A stretch of DNA of 64,000 bases from Hornefia porci (GCF_001940235.1 NZ_MJIE01000001.1:2666001-2730000), one strand, 5' to 3'; shown: positions 9,330-18,322, counted from the first letter of the stretch. Numbers and translations are program-made. Notes: generated by a model not told the origin, from the sequence alone.

Positions 9330-11294
9330 TCAGGCGGCCGCTGCAGCCTGCTTCGCCGGCACGGACTGGGGCTGCTTCTTCTTCAGAAGGGCAAGCATCA
9401 GCATCCCGGCGACAGCGCCTGCGGCCAGAGCGATCAGGTAGCCGCCGACATTCCCCACTACCGGGAATACGAAGATTCCGCCATGAGGGGCGCGAAGGGT
9501 GCATCCGAACGCCATGGAAAGAGCGCCGGCCAGCCCCGATCCCACGACGCAGGAGGGAATGACGCGGAGCGGATCCGCAGCCGCATAGGGGATGGCGCCT
9601 TCAGTGATGAAGCACAGGCCCATGATGTAGTTCACCGGTCCGGATTTCAGTTCATTGGGGGTCCATCTGTTTTTGAAGAAGGTGGTTGCCAGCGCGATGG
9701 CGATGGGAGGGACCATGCCTCCGATCATCACGGCTGCCATGATGTTGAAGTCGCCCGTTGTCAGAGCGGCGGTGCCGAACACATACGCAGCCTTGTTGAA
9801 GGGACCGCCCATATCGATGGCCATCATGCCCGCGACGATAATTCCGAGAATGATCTGACTTGTGCCTCCCATGGATTTCAGACCGTGGGTCATTGCGGTG
9901 TTCAGCGCTCCGACGGCCGGGTTGACCGCGCACATGAACGCGCCCATCAGTATGATCCCGAAGAGGGGCAGGATGAGAATCGGCAGCATATTCTCGATCG
10001 CCCTGGGCAGGAATGCGAATATTTTTTTGAGCAGGAGCACGATGTATCCGCCGGCGAAGCCTGCCAGAAGCGCTCCGAGGAATCCGGAGACAGCCGCCGC
10101 CTGACCGGCCGGGTCAGCGAAGGTGCTGCCGACTGTGGCGATATATCCTCCGACGAAGCCGACTGCGAGGCCGGGTCTGTCAGCGATGCTCATGGAGATG
10201 AATCCCGCGAGAACGGGGAGCATGAAACTGAACGCGTATCCGCCGACGGTCTTGAAGAAGGCCGCCGCGGCGGTGTAGGTTCCGAAATCGCTGTTTCTGG
10301 GGGCCCCGGCGATGGTATCGATCAGGAACGCCAGCGCAATCATGATTCCGCCGCCGATGACGAACGGAAGCATATAGGACACGCCGTTCATCAGATCTTT
10401 GTAAATCTTTCTTCCGATGGATTCTCCTTCGGGCGCACCTGAGGAATCCTCCTCCGCGCCGCCCTGATGATGGTAGATCGGAGCCTCGCCGTTCAGAATG
10501 CGGCTGATCAGCTCCCCGGGCTTGTTAATGCCGTCCGCAACCTTCGTGATGACGACCGGCTTGCCGTCGAAACGGGCCATTTTCACATTTTTATCTGCGG
10601 CGACGATGATGCCGTCCGCCTCTGCTATTTCCTCCGGCGTCAGGACATTCTTCGCGCCGCCGGAGCCGTTGGTTTCCGCCTTCAGCCAGATTCCCATCTT
10701 TTCGCCCTGCTGCTCCAGCGCCTCTGCGGCCATATAGGTATGGGCGATGCCGGTGGGGCAGGCGGTCACGGCCAGGATTTTGTGTGTCGCGGCGGAGGGG
10801 GCTTCCTCTGCGGGAGCGGCTTCCGCCTCGTCCGGGAATTTCGCGGTCTCCGCGTCATCGATGGCCTGCAGGAATTCTTCCGGCGTATCGGCCGCCAGGA
10901 GCTTTGCCCGCAGATCCAGATCCATCAGGAGCATCATCAGACGGGAGAGCACCTCCAGATGGAGATCCCCGTCCATCGGCGCTGCGATCATGAAGAGAAG
11001 ATTGGACGGCTTTCCGTCCGGGGCGCCGTATTCAATGCCCTGATCCACAGTCATGGCAGTGAGCCCGGGCGTCTTTACGGCAGGGCTTTTGCAGTGAGGA
11101 ATGGCGATTCCCTCGCCGACAGCAGTCGTGCTTTCCTCTTCCCGCGCCAGGATGCCTTTGGTGTATTCTTCTTTGTCGGAGAGGTTCCCCGCCTGATCAT
11201 GAAGATCGATCAGTGTGCGGATCGCCTCCTGTTTCTCTGTGATGTCTGCGTGGAGAAGAATGGATTGAGGTTTCAGAAGATCTTTTGTACGCAT
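9330..11294 (-). CDS. fruA: Fructose-specific PTS transporter, IIABC
   Basis: 654 residues in one chain. The IIA domain (about 1-150) has the phosphorylated histidine at 67 in AIPHCKSPAV. An acidic alanine-rich linker follows, then the IIB domain (about 172-270) with Cys179 in AVTACPTGIAHTYMAAEAL. The IIC membrane domain (about 295-640) has eight to ten hydrophobic spans. The protein imports fructose as fructose 1-phosphate. It sits between fruK and ptsH, about 30 bases from fruK, and ends with an Ala/Pro-rich tail. Substrate is assigned from the fruK neighbour and family similarity. Confidence 0.95.
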   Translation of the reverse strand: MRTKDLLKPQSILLHADITEKQEAIRTLIDLHDQAGNLSDKEEYTKGILAREEESTTAVGEGIAIPHCKSPAVKTPGLTAMTVDQGIEYGAPDGKPSNLLFMIAAPMDGDLHLEVLSRLMMLLMDLDLRAKLLAADTPEEFLQAIDDAETAKFPDEAEAAPAEEAPSAATHKILAVTACPTGIAHTYMAAEALEQQGEKMGIWLKAETNGSGGAKNVLTPEEIAEADGIIVAADKNVKMARFDGKPVVITKVADGINKPGELISRILNGEAPIYHHQGGAEEDSSGAPEGESIGRKIYKDLMNGVSYMLPFVIGGGIMIALAFLIDTIAGAPRNSDFGTYTAAAAFFKTVGGYAFSFMLPVLAGFISMSIADRPGLAVGFVGGYIATVGSTFADPAGQAAAVSGFLGALLAGFAGGYIVLLLKKIFAFLPRAIENMLPILILPLFGIILMGAFMCAVNPAVGALNTAMTHGLKSMGGTSQIILGIIVAGMMAIDMGGPFNKAAYVFGTAALTTGDFNIMAAVMIGGMVPPIAIALATTFFKNRWTPNELKSGPVNYIMGLCFITEGAIPYAAADPLRVIPSCVVGSGLAGALSMAFGCTLRAPHGGIFVFPVVGNVGGYLIALAAGAVAGMLMLALLKKKQPQSVPAKQAAAAA

Positions 11295-11324
11295 TTCAAC
11301 ATTTCCTTTCTCAGAGACAAACTC

Positions 11325-12218
11325 TTACTGCTCCAGCTCCGCCAGACAGGCCTCTATGCTGTCCCGGTCCGCCAGCCCCGGAGTGAAGGCGGTCGCGGAT
11401 CCCGCGGCCCCACCGAGGTTCAGAGCGTGTTGATAGTTCTGCGTGGTGTTGTAGCCCGCAATGAATCCCGCGACCATTGAATCGCCGGATCCGACGGTAT
11501 TTATCGCACTGCCCGAGGGGACGCCGCACCGGTAGACGCGGCCGTCCTCCGCCAGCAGCATGGCTCCCTCTCTGCCGAGGGAGATGATGACGTTGCGGGC
11601 GCCCATGGCGTGTAGCCTTTCGGCGCCCTCGAGAGGAGTTATTTCACCGAACAGTTCGATGAGTTCGTCCCGGTTCGGTTTTATGAGGAAGGGGCGGTGC
11701 TTCAGCGTACTCAGAAGCAGCTCCCCGTTTGTATCAACCACCGGCAGAGCGCCTTGCATCTCAGCTGTTGAGAGAAGGCGGTCGTAGGTATCTGCCGGCA
11801 AGCCATTCGGAATGGAACCGGAAATCACCAGGATGTCTCCCTTGCGCATTTTGGTTAACTTATCAATGAGGAGTAAAAAGTCTTTTTCTTCGGGAATGGC
11901 ACCCTGCCCATTGATTTCCGTTTCCTGAGTTGATTTTATCTTTACGTTGATTCTGGTAATCCCTGTACCCAGATGAACAAAGTCGGTTGCGATGTTCTGG
12001 TCGTGCAGCCCCTTTTCCAGCGCTTCGCCTGTGAATCCGGCGACAAAGCCCAGTGCAACGCTTGGAATTCCCATGTGCTGCAGCATGACGGAGACGTTTA
12101 TCCCCTTGCCTCCGAAGTAATATTCCTCCTGCCGGGAGCGGTTTGTGGCTCCCATAACCATGCTGTCCAGGTGAACGATATAATCGATTGCGGGACTGAT
12201 GGTAACAGTGTAGATCAT
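11325..12218 (-). CDS. fruK: 1-phosphofructokinase
   Basis: 297 residues, PfkB family. Phosphorylates fructose 1-phosphate to fructose 1,6-bisphosphate. Sugar-binding glycines are in YYFGGKGINVSVML (33-46), and the C-terminal signature GSGDSMVAG holds the catalytic base Asp246. The frame is open further upstream, but the natural start is ATG 12218 (MIYTVTISPAIDYIV), which overlaps the fruR stop by four bases and follows AGGAGGTAGAAGC. Coupled with fruR and fruA. Confidence 0.95.
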   Translation of the reverse strand: MIYTVTISPAIDYIVHLDSMVMGATNRSRQEEYYFGGKGINVSVMLQHMGIPSVALGFVAGFTGEALEKGLHDQNIATDFVHLGTGITRINVKIKSTQETEINGQGAIPEEKDFLLLIDKLTKMRKGDILVISGSIPNGLPADTYDRLLSTAEMQGALPVVDTNGELLLSTLKHRPFLIKPNRDELIELFGEITPLEGAERLHAMGARNVIISLGREGAMLLAEDGRVYRCGVPSGSAINTVGSGDSMVAGFIAGYNTTQNYQHALNLGGAAGSATAFTPGLADRDSIEACLAELEQ

Positions 12219-12973
12219 GCTTCTACCTCCTTGATTACGGTGATGTTCCGGTAAATCTCGTTTGGCAGACGGTCCGTGACGATGCACGCGCAGTTAAGCT
12301 TGCCGAAGGAGACGGACGAAACGTTGTCAAATTTACTGCTGTCACAAAGCACGTAGGTGATGTAGCTGTGCCGGATGGCCTGAGCTTTAATCCGGGCCTC
12401 GTCCATCTCCGGCGTTGTAAAGCCCCGGGAGGGATCGACTCCGTTCGTCCCCATAAAGCACTTGGTGAAGTTGCAGTTGTCGATGTATTCCATAGCGCCC
12501 GCGCCGACGATCGCTTCAGTGGTGGCTTTCAGAACTCCTCCGGGAAGGAATACCCGGAATCCTCTTTCCACCAGGCGTCTGGCGTGCATGATGCCGTTGG
12601 TGACAAAGTACACGCTGCCGGTCAGCGAGGAATCTATATAAGGGATGATCCGCTCGGTCGTGGTTCCTGCATCGATATAAACGAAATCATTTTCGTTAAT
12701 CTGCGTCGCTGCGTACCGGGCGATGGCATCCTTGGCTGCTGTGTTTCTGGATTCTCTGGTGAGCACATCTGATTCAACGGTGTTAACGGAGGGTTCAAGA
12801 GCCACGGCACCGCCGAAGACTTTCCTGAGCTTCCCGCTCTCGTCCAGCTCGCGAATATCGCGACGGACAGTGGACTGGCTGGTGTGAAGCTGCTCTGCTA
12901 ATGTGTTCACCTTGACGGCTCCCTTTTCGGCAAGCTCCTTCAGTATAAAAGCAAAGCGTTCTTCCTGCAGCAT
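12215..12973 (-). CDS. fruR: DeoR-family fructose operon repressor
   Basis: 252 residues. N-terminal DeoR helix-turn-helix (about 1-57: MLQEERFAFILKELAEKGAV, then LAEQLHTSQSTVRRDIRELDESG) and a C-terminal sugar-phosphate sensor domain with DAGTTTERI and FMGTNGVD. First gene of the operon and probably its autoregulated repressor, responding to a fructose phosphate. The ATG is preceded by AAAGGAGGG. Target sites may be the two TTGATTGAA copies upstream. Confidence 0.93.
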   Translation of the reverse strand: MLQEERFAFILKELAEKGAVKVNTLAEQLHTSQSTVRRDIRELDESGKLRKVFGGAVALEPSVNTVESDVLTRESRNTAAKDAIARYAATQINENDFVYIDAGTTTERIIPYIDSSLTGSVYFVTNGIMHARRLVERGFRVFLPGGVLKATTEAIVGAGAMEYIDNCNFTKCFMGTNGVDPSRGFTTPEMDEARIKAQAIRHSYITYVLCDSSKFDNVSSVSFGKLNCACIVTDRLPNEIYRNITVIKEVEA

Positions 12974-13001
12974 CCTGACCCTCCTTTGTCACGTGAGAAT
13001 T

Positions 13002-13048
13002 TTCAATCAATTTTCTTTACACCTATATATTACCACAAATTCAATCAA
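13002..13048 (-). promoter_or_regulatory. Candidate FruR operators, two TTGATTGAA copies
   Basis: TTGATTGAA (minus strand) occurs at 13040-13048, inside the -35/-10 spacer of the fru promoter, and at 13002-13010 in the leader. The starts are 38 bases apart, close to four helical turns. DeoR repressors often bind spaced direct repeats, so this is a reasonable operator pair. Not tested. Confidence 0.4.
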
Positions 13049-13054
13049 AGTCAA
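13027..13054 (-). promoter_or_regulatory. Promoter of the fruRKA-ptsHI-gap operon
   Basis: On the minus strand, -35 TTGACT (13049-13054), 16-base spacer, -10 TAATAT (13027-13032), about 54 bases before the fruR ATG. Confidence 0.6.
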
Positions 13055-13184
13055 GCAGAAATGTTCAAAAAATGTCAAAAAAATAATAAAAGAATGAGCA
13101 AAAACTTCCAAACAGCGTGCCGGGCAGCGTGCCGGGCGCGCGGTGACAGCGCACGGTAAGTTAGTGTGGAATTTTTTGCCAACC

Positions 13185-13195
13185 TGTGATAAAAT
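13185..13195 (+). promoter_or_regulatory. Extended -10 promoter, six bases before the SDR start codon
   Basis: TGATAAAAT (TG at 13187-13188, TAAAAT at 13190-13195), then exactly six bases to ATG 13202. Transcription would begin at or next to the A of the ATG. There is no Shine-Dalgarno sequence, so the mRNA is predicted to be leaderless. Confidence 0.5.
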
Positions 13196-13201
13196 GTTCT
13201 T

Positions 13202-13990
13202 ATGAGCAAGGATATCAATAGGAAGAAAACCGCGCTGGTTGCCGGAGGATCCCGGGGAATCGGGGCGGCGACGGTGAGGGGTCTGGCGGCCGGTGGCTGC
13301 GAGACCGTGTTTCTGTATAAGGAAAGCTGTGCCGCGGCCGGGGCTCTTGCGCTGGAGGCCGGGGCCGAGGGAAACATCCTGCCCGTCCGCTGCGATATCG
13401 CAGATCATGATGCGGTAAAGACCGCTGTCGGGGAGGCGGGAAGAGAACTCTCCCGCAGGCTGGCAGCATCAGAGCACAGAAGCTTCGGGGGAGACTTCGA
13501 TATCGTGGTCTGTAACGCCGGAGTGAGTCTGACCGGTCTGTTCCCGGATATGACGGACGAACAGTGGGAGTTTCTGCGGGGCGTTAATCTCGACGGTGCG
13601 GTTCACGTGCTGCGTGAGGTTCTTCCCCCGATGATCAGCGCCCGCAAGGGGAGCATTGTCCTCGTATCATCAATGTGGGGGAGAACCGGAGCCTCCTGTG
13701 AGGCGGGATACTCCGCGACAAAGGCTGCTCTGGCAGGCCTGGGAAAAAGTCTCGCGAAGGAGCTCGGCCCTTCGGGGATACGGGTCAACTGTGTGGCACC
13801 CGGCGTCATCGATACGGATATGAACCGCGGACTGACGCAGGAGGACATTGAAATGCTCCGGGAGGAAACTCCGCTGGGAAGAACAGGACGCCCGGAGGAG
13901 GTCGCGGACCTGATTTTGTTCCTCGCGTCAGAAAGGGCGTCCTTCATAACCGGACAGGTCATCGGCGTTGACGGAGGTTTTGTGATATAA
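13202..13990 (+). CDS. SDR-family NAD(P)-dependent reductase (FabG-like)
   Basis: 262 residues, classical short-chain dehydrogenase. Cofactor loop GGSRGIG at 14-20, NAG motif (VVCNAGVS), catalytic serine in VLVSSMWGR, and YSATK carrying the catalytic Tyr and Lys. The C-terminus ends in GQVIGVDGGFVI, typical of FabG-type 3-oxoacyl-ACP reductases. No fatty-acid genes are near, so it may be another reductase, for example the EF-P 5-aminopentanone reductase type found singly in Firmicutes. The start lacks a ribosome binding site and appears leaderless. It lies 41 bases before the cell-wall genes. Confidence 0.85.
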   Translation: MSKDINRKKTALVAGGSRGIGAATVRGLAAGGCETVFLYKESCAAAGALALEAGAEGNILPVRCDIADHDAVKTAVGEAGRELSRRLAASEHRSFGGDFDIVVCNAGVSLTGLFPDMTDEQWEFLRGVNLDGAVHVLREVLPPMISARKGSIVLVSSMWGRTGASCEAGYSATKAALAGLGKSLAKELGPSGIRVNCVAPGVIDTDMNRGLTQEDIEMLREETPLGRTGRPEEVADLILFLASERASFITGQVIGVDGGFVI

Positions 13991-14031
13991 GCTGATATAA
14001 ATATGATAGAAAACGATTACGGAGATTATGC

Positions 14032-15834
14032 ATGGAGATTATACTGGGAATCTTAAAAGGAATAGGAGGTTTTTTCGCCGGAATCCCGCAGGCGATAGCC
14101 GATGTGTTCACGCTGACCAGTAATGTGGGGCAGATCTACACGGCCTTTGCGCGCTGGATATTTATTCTGCTTGCCCTCTTTATTCTTCTGACGTCGATCC
14201 GTTCGCTGCTGAAAAGCCGGAATCCGTCTGAAGTCTGGGCGTATCTGAATATCGGGGATTATATGAATGTTCCTTTGCGGCACTGGGAGAATGTGATCGG
14301 ACGCGCCAGAAGCTGCGACATTCAGATTGACGATATGAGTGTGTCCCGCAATCACGGGACACTGACCCGCGACAACAGCGGCGTCTGGAAGTATATGGAT
14401 CTTGGGTCGAAAAACGGCGCGAGTGTGAACGGCAGGCGTGTCCGGCCCAATGCGGAGGTACAGCTGAAGGCCGGCGACCGGCTGCAGCTGGGCGGCGCGG
14501 TCTGCACTTTGTTCCCCATCAGCATTGAGGAGCGGCGCAACAACATCCAGTTCCGTCAGGAGGATACGGTGGTGGCGTCGCCGTGGCCGTCGCTTGTGGC
14601 GCTTACGGTGTTTCAGATCATGACGGTGATTCAGCTGATGATCGGGCTGGGAGAGAAGTACAACGCGCAGATTACCATATCCTTTCTGGGAATATGTGTT
14701 CTGATGTGGGTGTATGTTCTGCTCCTGCGGGGGATGAAACGGCGGGGATTCGAGATGGAAACCATCGCGTTCTTCCTGTCCACGCTTTCTCTGGCGGTGA
14801 CGGCCACCTGTCTGCCGAATCAGGTGTTCAAGCAGTTTATAACGGTTGTGATGGGAGTCGTCCTGTTCTTCTTCATGTGTACCTGGCTTCGGGATCTGCC
14901 CCGCACCATCGCGCTGAAGAAGGTGATGTATGTAGCGGCGGTTCTGCTGCTGCTGTTTAATGTATTTTTCGGGACGACAAAGAACGGTGCGTCTAACTGG
15001 GTGCAGCTGGGCGGTCTTACTATTCAGCCCTCTGAAATCGTCAAACTCGCCTTCATCTGGGTGGGTGCGGCGTCGCTGGACGAACTGTTCAGACGGAGGA
15101 ATACACTGTATTTTACTATATTCGCTGTATTCTGCTTCGGGTGCCTCGCGGCGATGAGTGATTTCGGCACGGCGATGATCTTCTTCGTCATCTTCCTGAT
15201 TATCTCCTTCCTCCGAAGCGGAGATTTCACCAAGCTCATCGTGATTCTGGGCGTGACCTTTGCCGGGGGTCTGATGGTTCTGAAATTCGCTTTCGCCTCC
15301 TATGTGGCCAGCCGGTTCGCGGTCTGGGGTCACGCATGGGATCCGGAGTTCATAGGCGGTACAGGCTTTCAGATGACGCGAGCCATGACCGCAGCGGCCA
15401 GCGGCGGTTTCGTCGGACTGGGCGCCGGCGAAGGATGGCTGAACGGGATTATCGCTTCGGAGACGGACCTGGTATTCTGCGTCGTAACAGAAGAGTGGGG
15501 ACTGATCATCGCACTTCTGGCGGTGGCGGCCATCGTGACGCTTTCAGTCTTTGCGTACCGTTCGATTCTGGCCGGCCGGTCCACATATTATACAATCGCG
15601 GCCTGTTCCGCCATGGCGATTTTCCTGATGCAGACCAGTCTGAACGTGCTGGGCTCGGTGAATCTGCTTCCGCTGACCGGCGTAGCGTTCCCGTTCCTGT
15701 CAGCAGGCGGAACCTCCATGATCGCTTCCTGGGGGCTTCTGGCCTTCCTGAAGGCGGCGGACACCAGACAGAACGCCAGTATCGCGGTGAGCCTCAAGGA
15801 CAAAGGACTGGGAGAGGAGGTCGATGAGATATGA
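14032..15834 (+). CDS. FHA domain fused to FtsW/RodA/SpoVE peptidoglycan polymerase
   Basis: 600 residues. A membrane anchor near 40-60 is followed by a forkhead-associated domain (about 72-160) with the phosphothreonine-binding signature IGRARSCDIQI, SVSRNHG and GSKNGASVNG. About ten membrane spans of the SEDS family follow, with NWVQLGGLTIQPSEIVK and the C-terminal GSVNLLPLTGVAFPFLSAGG. SEDS proteins polymerise lipid II with a class B PBP partner, which is the next gene, overlapping by four bases. The FHA domain suggests control by a Ser/Thr protein kinase; none is in the window. Actinobacteria carry separate FHA genes beside rodA-pbpA, and here the two are one protein. Whether it serves division or elongation cannot be told. 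Confidence 0.92.
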   Translation: MEIILGILKGIGGFFAGIPQAIADVFTLTSNVGQIYTAFARWIFILLALFILLTSIRSLLKSRNPSEVWAYLNIGDYMNVPLRHWENVIGRARSCDIQIDDMSVSRNHGTLTRDNSGVWKYMDLGSKNGASVNGRRVRPNAEVQLKAGDRLQLGGAVCTLFPISIEERRNNIQFRQEDTVVASPWPSLVALTVFQIMTVIQLMIGLGEKYNAQITISFLGICVLMWVYVLLLRGMKRRGFEMETIAFFLSTLSLAVTATCLPNQVFKQFITVVMGVVLFFFMCTWLRDLPRTIALKKVMYVAAVLLLLFNVFFGTTKNGASNWVQLGGLTIQPSEIVKLAFIWVGAASLDELFRRRNTLYFTIFAVFCFGCLAAMSDFGTAMIFFVIFLIISFLRSGDFTKLIVILGVTFAGGLMVLKFAFASYVASRFAVWGHAWDPEFIGGTGFQMTRAMTAAASGGFVGLGAGEGWLNGIIASETDLVFCVVTEEWGLIIALLAVAAIVTLSVFAYRSILAGRSTYYTIAACSAMAIFLMQTSLNVLGSVNLLPLTGVAFPFLSAGGTSMIASWGLLAFLKAADTRQNASIAVSLKDKGLGEEVDEI

Positions 15835-17174
15835 AAAAGCTGGAGCATCGTGCGATTATATGCCTTCTGATTGCCGCTGTGCTGGTAATCGGCGTCGGGA
15901 TTTTCGTCTTTCGCTTTGTGACGCAGGGAGCGGACTGGGCGACATATGCCTATAACAGTCATATCTTTGCCAATGGGGAGCTGATCTCCGGCAGCCTTTA
16001 CGATGTGAACGGAACACTGCTGGTCGGAAACAAAGACGGCAAAGCTGCCTGGCTGAAGGATGCGGCGGCGCGGAGAGCGGTCGCCCATGCGGTGGGGGAC
16101 TCCAAAGGAAATGTGGCCACGGGAGCGCTGTCCGCATACCAGGACAAAATGATCGGATATAACATCGTGACCGGAACCTACTCGGTTACCGGAAAGGGAA
16201 AGGATATCACCCTGACGGTGAACAAGGATATCAGCAGAACCGCCTATAACGCGCTGGCCGGAAGAAAAGGCTGCGTGGGAGTATATAACTACAAAACCGG
16301 AGAAATTCTGTGCATGGTGAGCACGCCGTCCTTCGACCCGAAGAACCCTCCGTCAGCCGCAAAGGCTGCCTCAGGCACCTTTGTAAACAAATTTCTTCGG
16401 GGAACCATGACGCCCGGCTCCATATTCAAGCTGGTCACCTCCGCGGCGGTCATCGAAAACTACGATAATTACCAGAACTGGTCTTATACGTGTACGGGAA
16501 GCCGGACGATCGGCGGACAGAAGGTCACCTGTACTCAGGCGCACGGTCGGGAAAATTTCTCTCAGGCGCTGGCGAATTCCTGTAACTGCGCATTTTCTGT
16601 TCTGACACAGAAGGTGGGCGCATCGGTGATGAAGGATTATGTGAAAAAGACGGGACTGACGGAGGCTTATGACATCGACGGTATAACGAATGCGCGGGGC
16701 ACGTTCAAGTTCCCGGCGTATGAACCTCTGTCCCTCGCCTGGGCCGGAATCGGGCAGTGGAAGGATCAGCTGAACCCCTGTTCCATGCTGGTGTATCTCA
16801 GCGCGATAGCGAGAGACGGTCACGGCGTCGAGCCGCGCTTCATACACTCATCGGGCAGTGAAGGAAAGACTACCGATCAGATGATTGACGCCTCCACGGC
16901 CTCAACGCTGCGCAGGATGATGCGGAACAATGTGACGAGCAACTATGGACAGGCTAATTATCCGGGACTTGAGATTTATGCCAAGTCCGGAACGGCCGAG
17001 GTCGGAACCGCCAATCCGACAGCCTGGTTCTGCGGATTTATCCGGAACGAGGGGTACCCGTACGCATTCATCGTCTGCGTTGAAAACGGAGGCTACGGAA
17101 GTACAGTGGCGGGTCCGGTGGCGAATACGGTAATGCAGAAGGTGGTGAATACGGAATCTGCAAGAACGCAATAG
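15831..17174 (+). CDS. Class B penicillin-binding protein (transpeptidase)
   Basis: 447 residues. One N-terminal membrane span (about 9-30), then a short linker domain and a transpeptidase domain with all three active-site motifs: S197-I-F-K200, S250-C-N252 and K385-S-G387. It cross-links peptidoglycan outside the membrane. Short for class B, like the PbpA type that pairs with RodA in Actinobacteria, and without a long dimerisation region. The ATGA overlap with the FHA-FtsW gene supports a dedicated polymerase-transpeptidase pair. Confidence 0.93.
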   Translation: MKKLEHRAIICLLIAAVLVIGVGIFVFRFVTQGADWATYAYNSHIFANGELISGSLYDVNGTLLVGNKDGKAAWLKDAAARRAVAHAVGDSKGNVATGALSAYQDKMIGYNIVTGTYSVTGKGKDITLTVNKDISRTAYNALAGRKGCVGVYNYKTGEILCMVSTPSFDPKNPPSAAKAASGTFVNKFLRGTMTPGSIFKLVTSAAVIENYDNYQNWSYTCTGSRTIGGQKVTCTQAHGRENFSQALANSCNCAFSVLTQKVGASVMKDYVKKTGLTEAYDIDGITNARGTFKFPAYEPLSLAWAGIGQWKDQLNPCSMLVYLSAIARDGHGVEPRFIHSSGSEGKTTDQMIDASTASTLRRMMRNNVTSNYGQANYPGLEIYAKSGTAEVGTANPTAWFCGFIRNEGYPYAFIVCVENGGYGSTVAGPVANTVMQKVVNTESARTQ

Positions 17175-17236
17175 TCCGAAAGGACGGATTCTGCGGCGGG
17201 GAAAACGCCGCGGAAGGTCATAGAAAGGAGAACGGT

Positions 17237-18268
17237 ATGGAGAATCAGAGAACGTATAATTTGAGGGGACTGCAGCTTGTCTTCTGGGGGATGCTGCTGG
17301 AATTTCTGATCTGCGGAATCGGAGGCGCAGTCAGTTCCGTTGTTTCAAACACTATGGGAGAGGGGATTTCATCAGGAAATCTGGCCACAGTGATTCTGGT
17401 GATCGCCGTCCTGGTTTTCACTCTGCTGATTATCGCGGGGCTCAGCAGGGTCAGGAGTTATTCGGACAAATTCCGAAAGGCGAGAAACTATTATATCTGG
17501 AATATTCTGCTGGCGCTTCTGGCAGGCGCGGTCGTGTTCGTCGGCGCATTCCTGATCCTCGGTTCGATGGATGATAACGGCAATACCACGATGCCGAAGG
17601 AAACAGGACTGGTCATTGTCACTGTCGCAGTCGTTTTGTCGGTGATTTCCGCCGTCATCCACATCCTCTGCATCAAGAATCTGATGGGCGGCTGTGCGCA
17701 GATCGCCATGGCTCATGAAGACAAAAAATATTCCAGAAAATGCACCCGCACATGGGTGGAATATGTGGTTCTGACGATAGCTGCCGTTGTTCTGAGTCTT
17801 ATGGCGCTGATCTCCGGAGGAAAAGGGCTGATTCAGTCCATCAGTGAACACGGCGGTACGATCCGGAACATTTCAGATATGGCCGGAAATATGGATAACG
17901 CACTGATTCTTATAGGCGGGGCGATCCTCTGCATGATCCTTCTGGTTGTCGTGTATATCGGCGCGATTGCGAGAGTGCACGGCACATACAGCCGGTTCAA
18001 TAAAATTCCGCTTCCGGGACAGGAACCGGAAGAGGCTGAGGCTGCTGCGGGAGCGACAAAGCAATCCGCGACCGGCGGAACAGTTACGCCTGCGCCCGCC
18101 GCTCCTGCAAGACCTGCGGCGCCTGCCGGAGCCGTCGCTCCTGCGCAGAGGCCGGCACAGCCGCGGCAGCCACAGAGGCCGGCGCAGCCGCAGAAAGGAT
18201 CCGGGAAGGGCAGTCTGCCGGATCTGCCGGACATTCCGGATATTTCAGACAGAGAGGACGGAAAATAA
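17237..18268 (+). CDS. Membrane protein with proline-rich cytoplasmic tail, unknown function
   Basis: 343 residues; ATG 17237 after GAAAGGAGAAC. Six hydrophobic spans are visible (about 12-33, 48-68, 90-111, 125-147, 178-198, 222-244). A tail of about 95 residues follows, rich in Pro and Ala (PAAPARPAAPAGAVAPAQRP) and ending in an acidic DLPDIPDISDRED stretch. No family recognised. It lies 62 bases after the PBP gene and shares its direction, so a role in wall synthesis or division is a guess from position. The tail is low-complexity and probably disordered. Confidence 0.75.
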   Translation: MENQRTYNLRGLQLVFWGMLLEFLICGIGGAVSSVVSNTMGEGISSGNLATVILVIAVLVFTLLIIAGLSRVRSYSDKFRKARNYYIWNILLALLAGAVVFVGAFLILGSMDDNGNTTMPKETGLVIVTVAVVLSVISAVIHILCIKNLMGGCAQIAMAHEDKKYSRKCTRTWVEYVVLTIAAVVLSLMALISGGKGLIQSISEHGGTIRNISDMAGNMDNALILIGGAILCMILLVVVYIGAIARVHGTYSRFNKIPLPGQEPEEAEAAAGATKQSATGGTVTPAPAAPARPAAPAGAVAPAQRPAQPRQPQRPAQPQKGSGKGSLPDLPDIPDISDREDGK

Positions 18269-18273
18269 ATCGC

Positions 18274-18311
18274 AAAAAACGCGGATGCGGGAATGAGAAC
18301 CTGCATCCGCG
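18274..18311 (-). terminator. Terminator of the thi operon (minus strand)
   Basis: CGCGGATGC (18280-18288) pairs with GCATCCGCG (18303-18311), and the minus-strand transcript continues into TTTTTT (18274-18279). It lies downstream of cytX and is the better-formed of two hairpins here. Confidence 0.65.
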
Positions 18312-18322
18312 GAAACAGCTTG

